NCBI GenBank assembly: GCA_023416335.1
Contig: JAEZHY010000168.1
Coordinates: 1-25,387, forward strand
DNA: 25,387 bases
Reading direction: 5' to 3'
Origin: Pseudomonadota bacterium
GTDB taxonomy: Bacteria; Desulfobacterota; Syntrophobacteria; Syntrophobacterales; Syntrophobacteraceae
Shown here one piece after another: positions 23,929 to 25,387 of this stretch. Position 1 is the stretch's first letter. Every line of letters starts with the position of its first letter. The notes under the pieces are model-generated. The model was not told the DNA's origin. It made no database searches and saw only the letters and a list, made by a program, of their open reading frames with translations. The position numbers and the translations under genes are program-made.

Positions 23929-24576
23929 TCATTTGTCTTCACGCAAGAAAAACGGGTTTTGAGTCCGTTCCCGACCGACGGTTGTCGCCGGACCATGGCC
24001 CGGATAGATGATCGTCTCGCCGGGAAGTGGAAAAATCTTTGTACGCACCGACTGAATCAACTGCTGAAAGGACCCGCCCGGGAAGTCGGTTCTGCCGATC
24101 GAGCCGGAAAAGACTGTATCGCCGGAGAAGATCATTCCGGATTCGGGAAGATAAAAGGAAACATGGCCCGGTGTGTGACCCGGAGTTGCCAGGACCTCGA
24201 TTTTGATTGATCCGAATTGCAGGCGGTCTCCATCGGTCGGTTTTCGATCCACCTCGTCGGGCGAAACCGGACGAATTTCAGGGCGAAAACGTGATGCCAG
24301 GCCGAAAATGATCTGAAGCAGGAGCGGCTGGTCCTCGGGGTTGAGGTAGATTTCTCCGCCAAGTTGCTGCTTGAGAGTCCATGCGGCCAGAGTATGATCG
24401 TAATGGGCGTGCGTGATGAGGACGGCCGAGAGTTGGAGATAGAGTTCCCGAATGCGGTTGCAAATGCGCCTGCCCTCGGCCCCGGGATCGATCACAACGG
24501 CCCGCCGGCTCTCCTCATCGCCCAGCAGGTAGCAGTTGGTCTGGAGCATGCCCACACGGAGGTTTTCGAGAATCAT
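23929..24576 (-). CDS. Metallo-beta-lactamase fold hydrolase, glyoxalase II-like
   Basis: This 215-residue cytoplasmic protein carries the full dinuclear metal-site set: THAHYDH with His56, His58, Asp60 and His61; His134 in TPGHTPGH; Asp153 in FSGDTVF; and His194 in YPGHGPAT. The GSIGRTDFPGG loop and overall length match the short glyoxalase II-like (YcbL-type) hydrolases, which cleave thioesters such as S-lactoylglutathione or related substrates. The C-terminal glutathione-binding domain of true glyoxalase II is missing, so the thiol substrate is open. The ribosome binding site is weak (GGGTTG). It is 46 bases after the nitroreductase and 58 before the lipoprotein, all on one strand. Confidence 0.93.
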   Translation of the reverse strand: MILENLRVGMLQTNCYLLGDEESRRAVVIDPGAEGRRICNRIRELYLQLSAVLITHAHYDHTLAAWTLKQQLGGEIYLNPEDQPLLLQIIFGLASRFRPEIRPVSPDEVDRKPTDGDRLQFGSIKIEVLATPGHTPGHVSFYLPESGMIFSGDTVFSGSIGRTDFPGGSFQQLIQSVRTKIFPLPGETIIYPGHGPATTVGRERTQNPFFLREDK

Positions 24577-24622
24577 ACAACCCGGTCGTTACTGGTTAAT
24601 TTCATTGGGTGGTGCGCCGCCG

Positions 24623-25147
24623 TTATTTTTCCAAAAGTATCAATTCCTCGATGGGCCGTCTATGAGAACTTTCCTTGCCGTGCGCGGGGTGGCCGACGGC
24701 CACGACGGCCATGAGTTCCAGCCTTTCCTGAAGGTTCAGAATTTTGAGCACCTGGTCTTTATTTTTGAGAATCTCCCCGATCCAGACGGCCCCCAGGCCG
24801 AAAGAATGCAGCGCAAGAAGAAGGTTCTGCAGGCATGCGCCGACTGCCTGGCAGTCCTTCGTGTAGTCGTAGGAAGTTTCCTTGTCGAGAAAGACGGGCA
24901 CGAGGACCGCCGCAGCTTTCAGGGTGGCGGAATAGCGTGTCAGGGCGCCAAGGGCTTCCTTCAGCGATTGGTCCCAAATGAGAGAAAAACGCCAGGGCTG
25001 GTTGTTCATCCCGGACGGGGCCCATGAGGCGGCTTCGAGCGCGTCCATCACGAGTTCGCGCTCGACGGGTGCATCGAGAAAATGGCGCACGCTGCGCCTT
25101 TCAAATATCGCCTTCAGAACCGGTGTCTCATCTTGTTGCCGACGCAT
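24623..25147 (-). CDS. Nitroreductase family FMN-dependent oxidoreductase
   Basis: This 174-residue flavoprotein of the nitroreductase fold is predicted to reduce quinones, nitroaromatics or similar acceptors with NAD(P)H. The N-terminal RRSVRHF (phosphate-binding Arg cluster), the WAPSGMNNQPWRF segment for FMN, and the central ACLQNLLLALHSFGLGAVWIG helix region are typical of the short subfamily common in anaerobes. VVAVGHPAHGKESSHRRP at the end supplies further flavin contacts. The ATG is preceded by GGAGGAAC at 8-base spacing. It probably heads a transcript with the metallo-hydrolase and lipoprotein. The physiological substrate cannot be told from sequence. Confidence 0.92.
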   Translation of the reverse strand: MRRQQDETPVLKAIFERRSVRHFLDAPVERELVMDALEAASWAPSGMNNQPWRFSLIWDQSLKEALGALTRYSATLKAAAVLVPVFLDKETSYDYTKDCQAVGACLQNLLLALHSFGLGAVWIGEILKNKDQVLKILNLQERLELMAVVAVGHPAHGKESSHRRPIEELILLEK

Positions 25148-25387
25148 TCTCGTTCCTCCAAAAGCTGGTTGGTTTCCAGACGAAGTATCCCACAGAATCG
25201 ATCCGCCATAAAAGAAATAATGAAAAGAGGAGCGTCCTTACGGAAATCTCCCGTCAAAATTCAGCTTTTGTTTTCGGGCGAAACTGCCGAATTGGACTTG
25301 GGCGTCCGGCAGGTCCATGAATAGCCGGTCGAGTGAAAATTTGAATTCTGGTTTTATATTTCCCGATTGTTTTATATACTATTCATT
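25148..25387. other. Non-coding right end of window
   Basis: This 240-base stretch upstream of the nitroreductase gene becomes AT-rich toward the right edge. TATACT at 25375-25380 could be a -10 element for a plus-strand gene beyond the window, but no good -35 accompanies it. No supported ORF was seen. Confidence 0.4.

Overview
The window looks like chromosome of a strictly anaerobic Desulfobacterota-type bacterium, most like a syntrophic propionate oxidiser or propionate-metabolising sulfate reducer of the Syntrophobacter kind. This rests on gene content, moderately high GC, and a nearly complete methylmalonyl-CoA pathway set. The genus is an inference; there is no rRNA or other marker here. 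Most genes are on the minus strand. No tRNA, rRNA, IS element, CRISPR array or phage gene was seen.

Region 1 (1-9360). A very large secreted alpha-2-macroglobulin-like protein with an intact thioester motif runs leftward off the window edge. Divergent from it is a nucleotide-sugar dehydrogenase with an unusual cofactor-binding segment. Two small DedA/TVP38-type membrane proteins follow in tandem.

Region 2 (9361-18262) is the metabolic core. One leftward operon carries the methylmalonyl-CoA mutase catalytic subunit, the separate B12-binding subunit, the MeaB-type G-protein chaperone and methylmalonyl-CoA epimerase. It ends at a strong hairpin terminator. It has a candidate promoter about 240 nt upstream, giving a long leader with a 14-codon mini-ORF that overlaps a hairpin and U-tract. 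A second leftward group carries a 66-aa small protein, a carboxyltransferase/biotin-carrier fusion and malate dehydrogenase, and also ends at a strong terminator. Together they would convert propionyl-CoA to succinyl-CoA by transcarboxylation, with malate dehydrogenase supplying oxaloacetate as the carboxyl donor. The 12S-type carboxyltransferase that handles propionyl-CoA is not in the window. A 62-aa Cys-rich protein with its own promoter and terminator sits between the two groups on the plus strand.

Region 3 (18448-25147) is housekeeping and is all leftward. A tight cluster encodes CoaBC, a family 4-type Fe-S uracil-DNA glycosylase, an NfeD/ClpP-class membrane protease, a slipin and a small Rho-N-domain protein. 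Upstream lie a nitroreductase, a metallo-beta-lactamase-fold hydrolase and a lipoprotein of unknown function.

Three intergenic gaps (about 9405-9635, 14458-14700 and 23076-23367) hold composite, diverged copies of the same inverted-repeat families. They are the main structure not explained by genes. No clearly new multi-gene system was found. The best second-look items are the mutase leader, the repeat family, the apparent frameshift or leader ORF before the TVP38 gene, the odd dehydrogenase, and the small Cys-rich and carboxylase-linked proteins.
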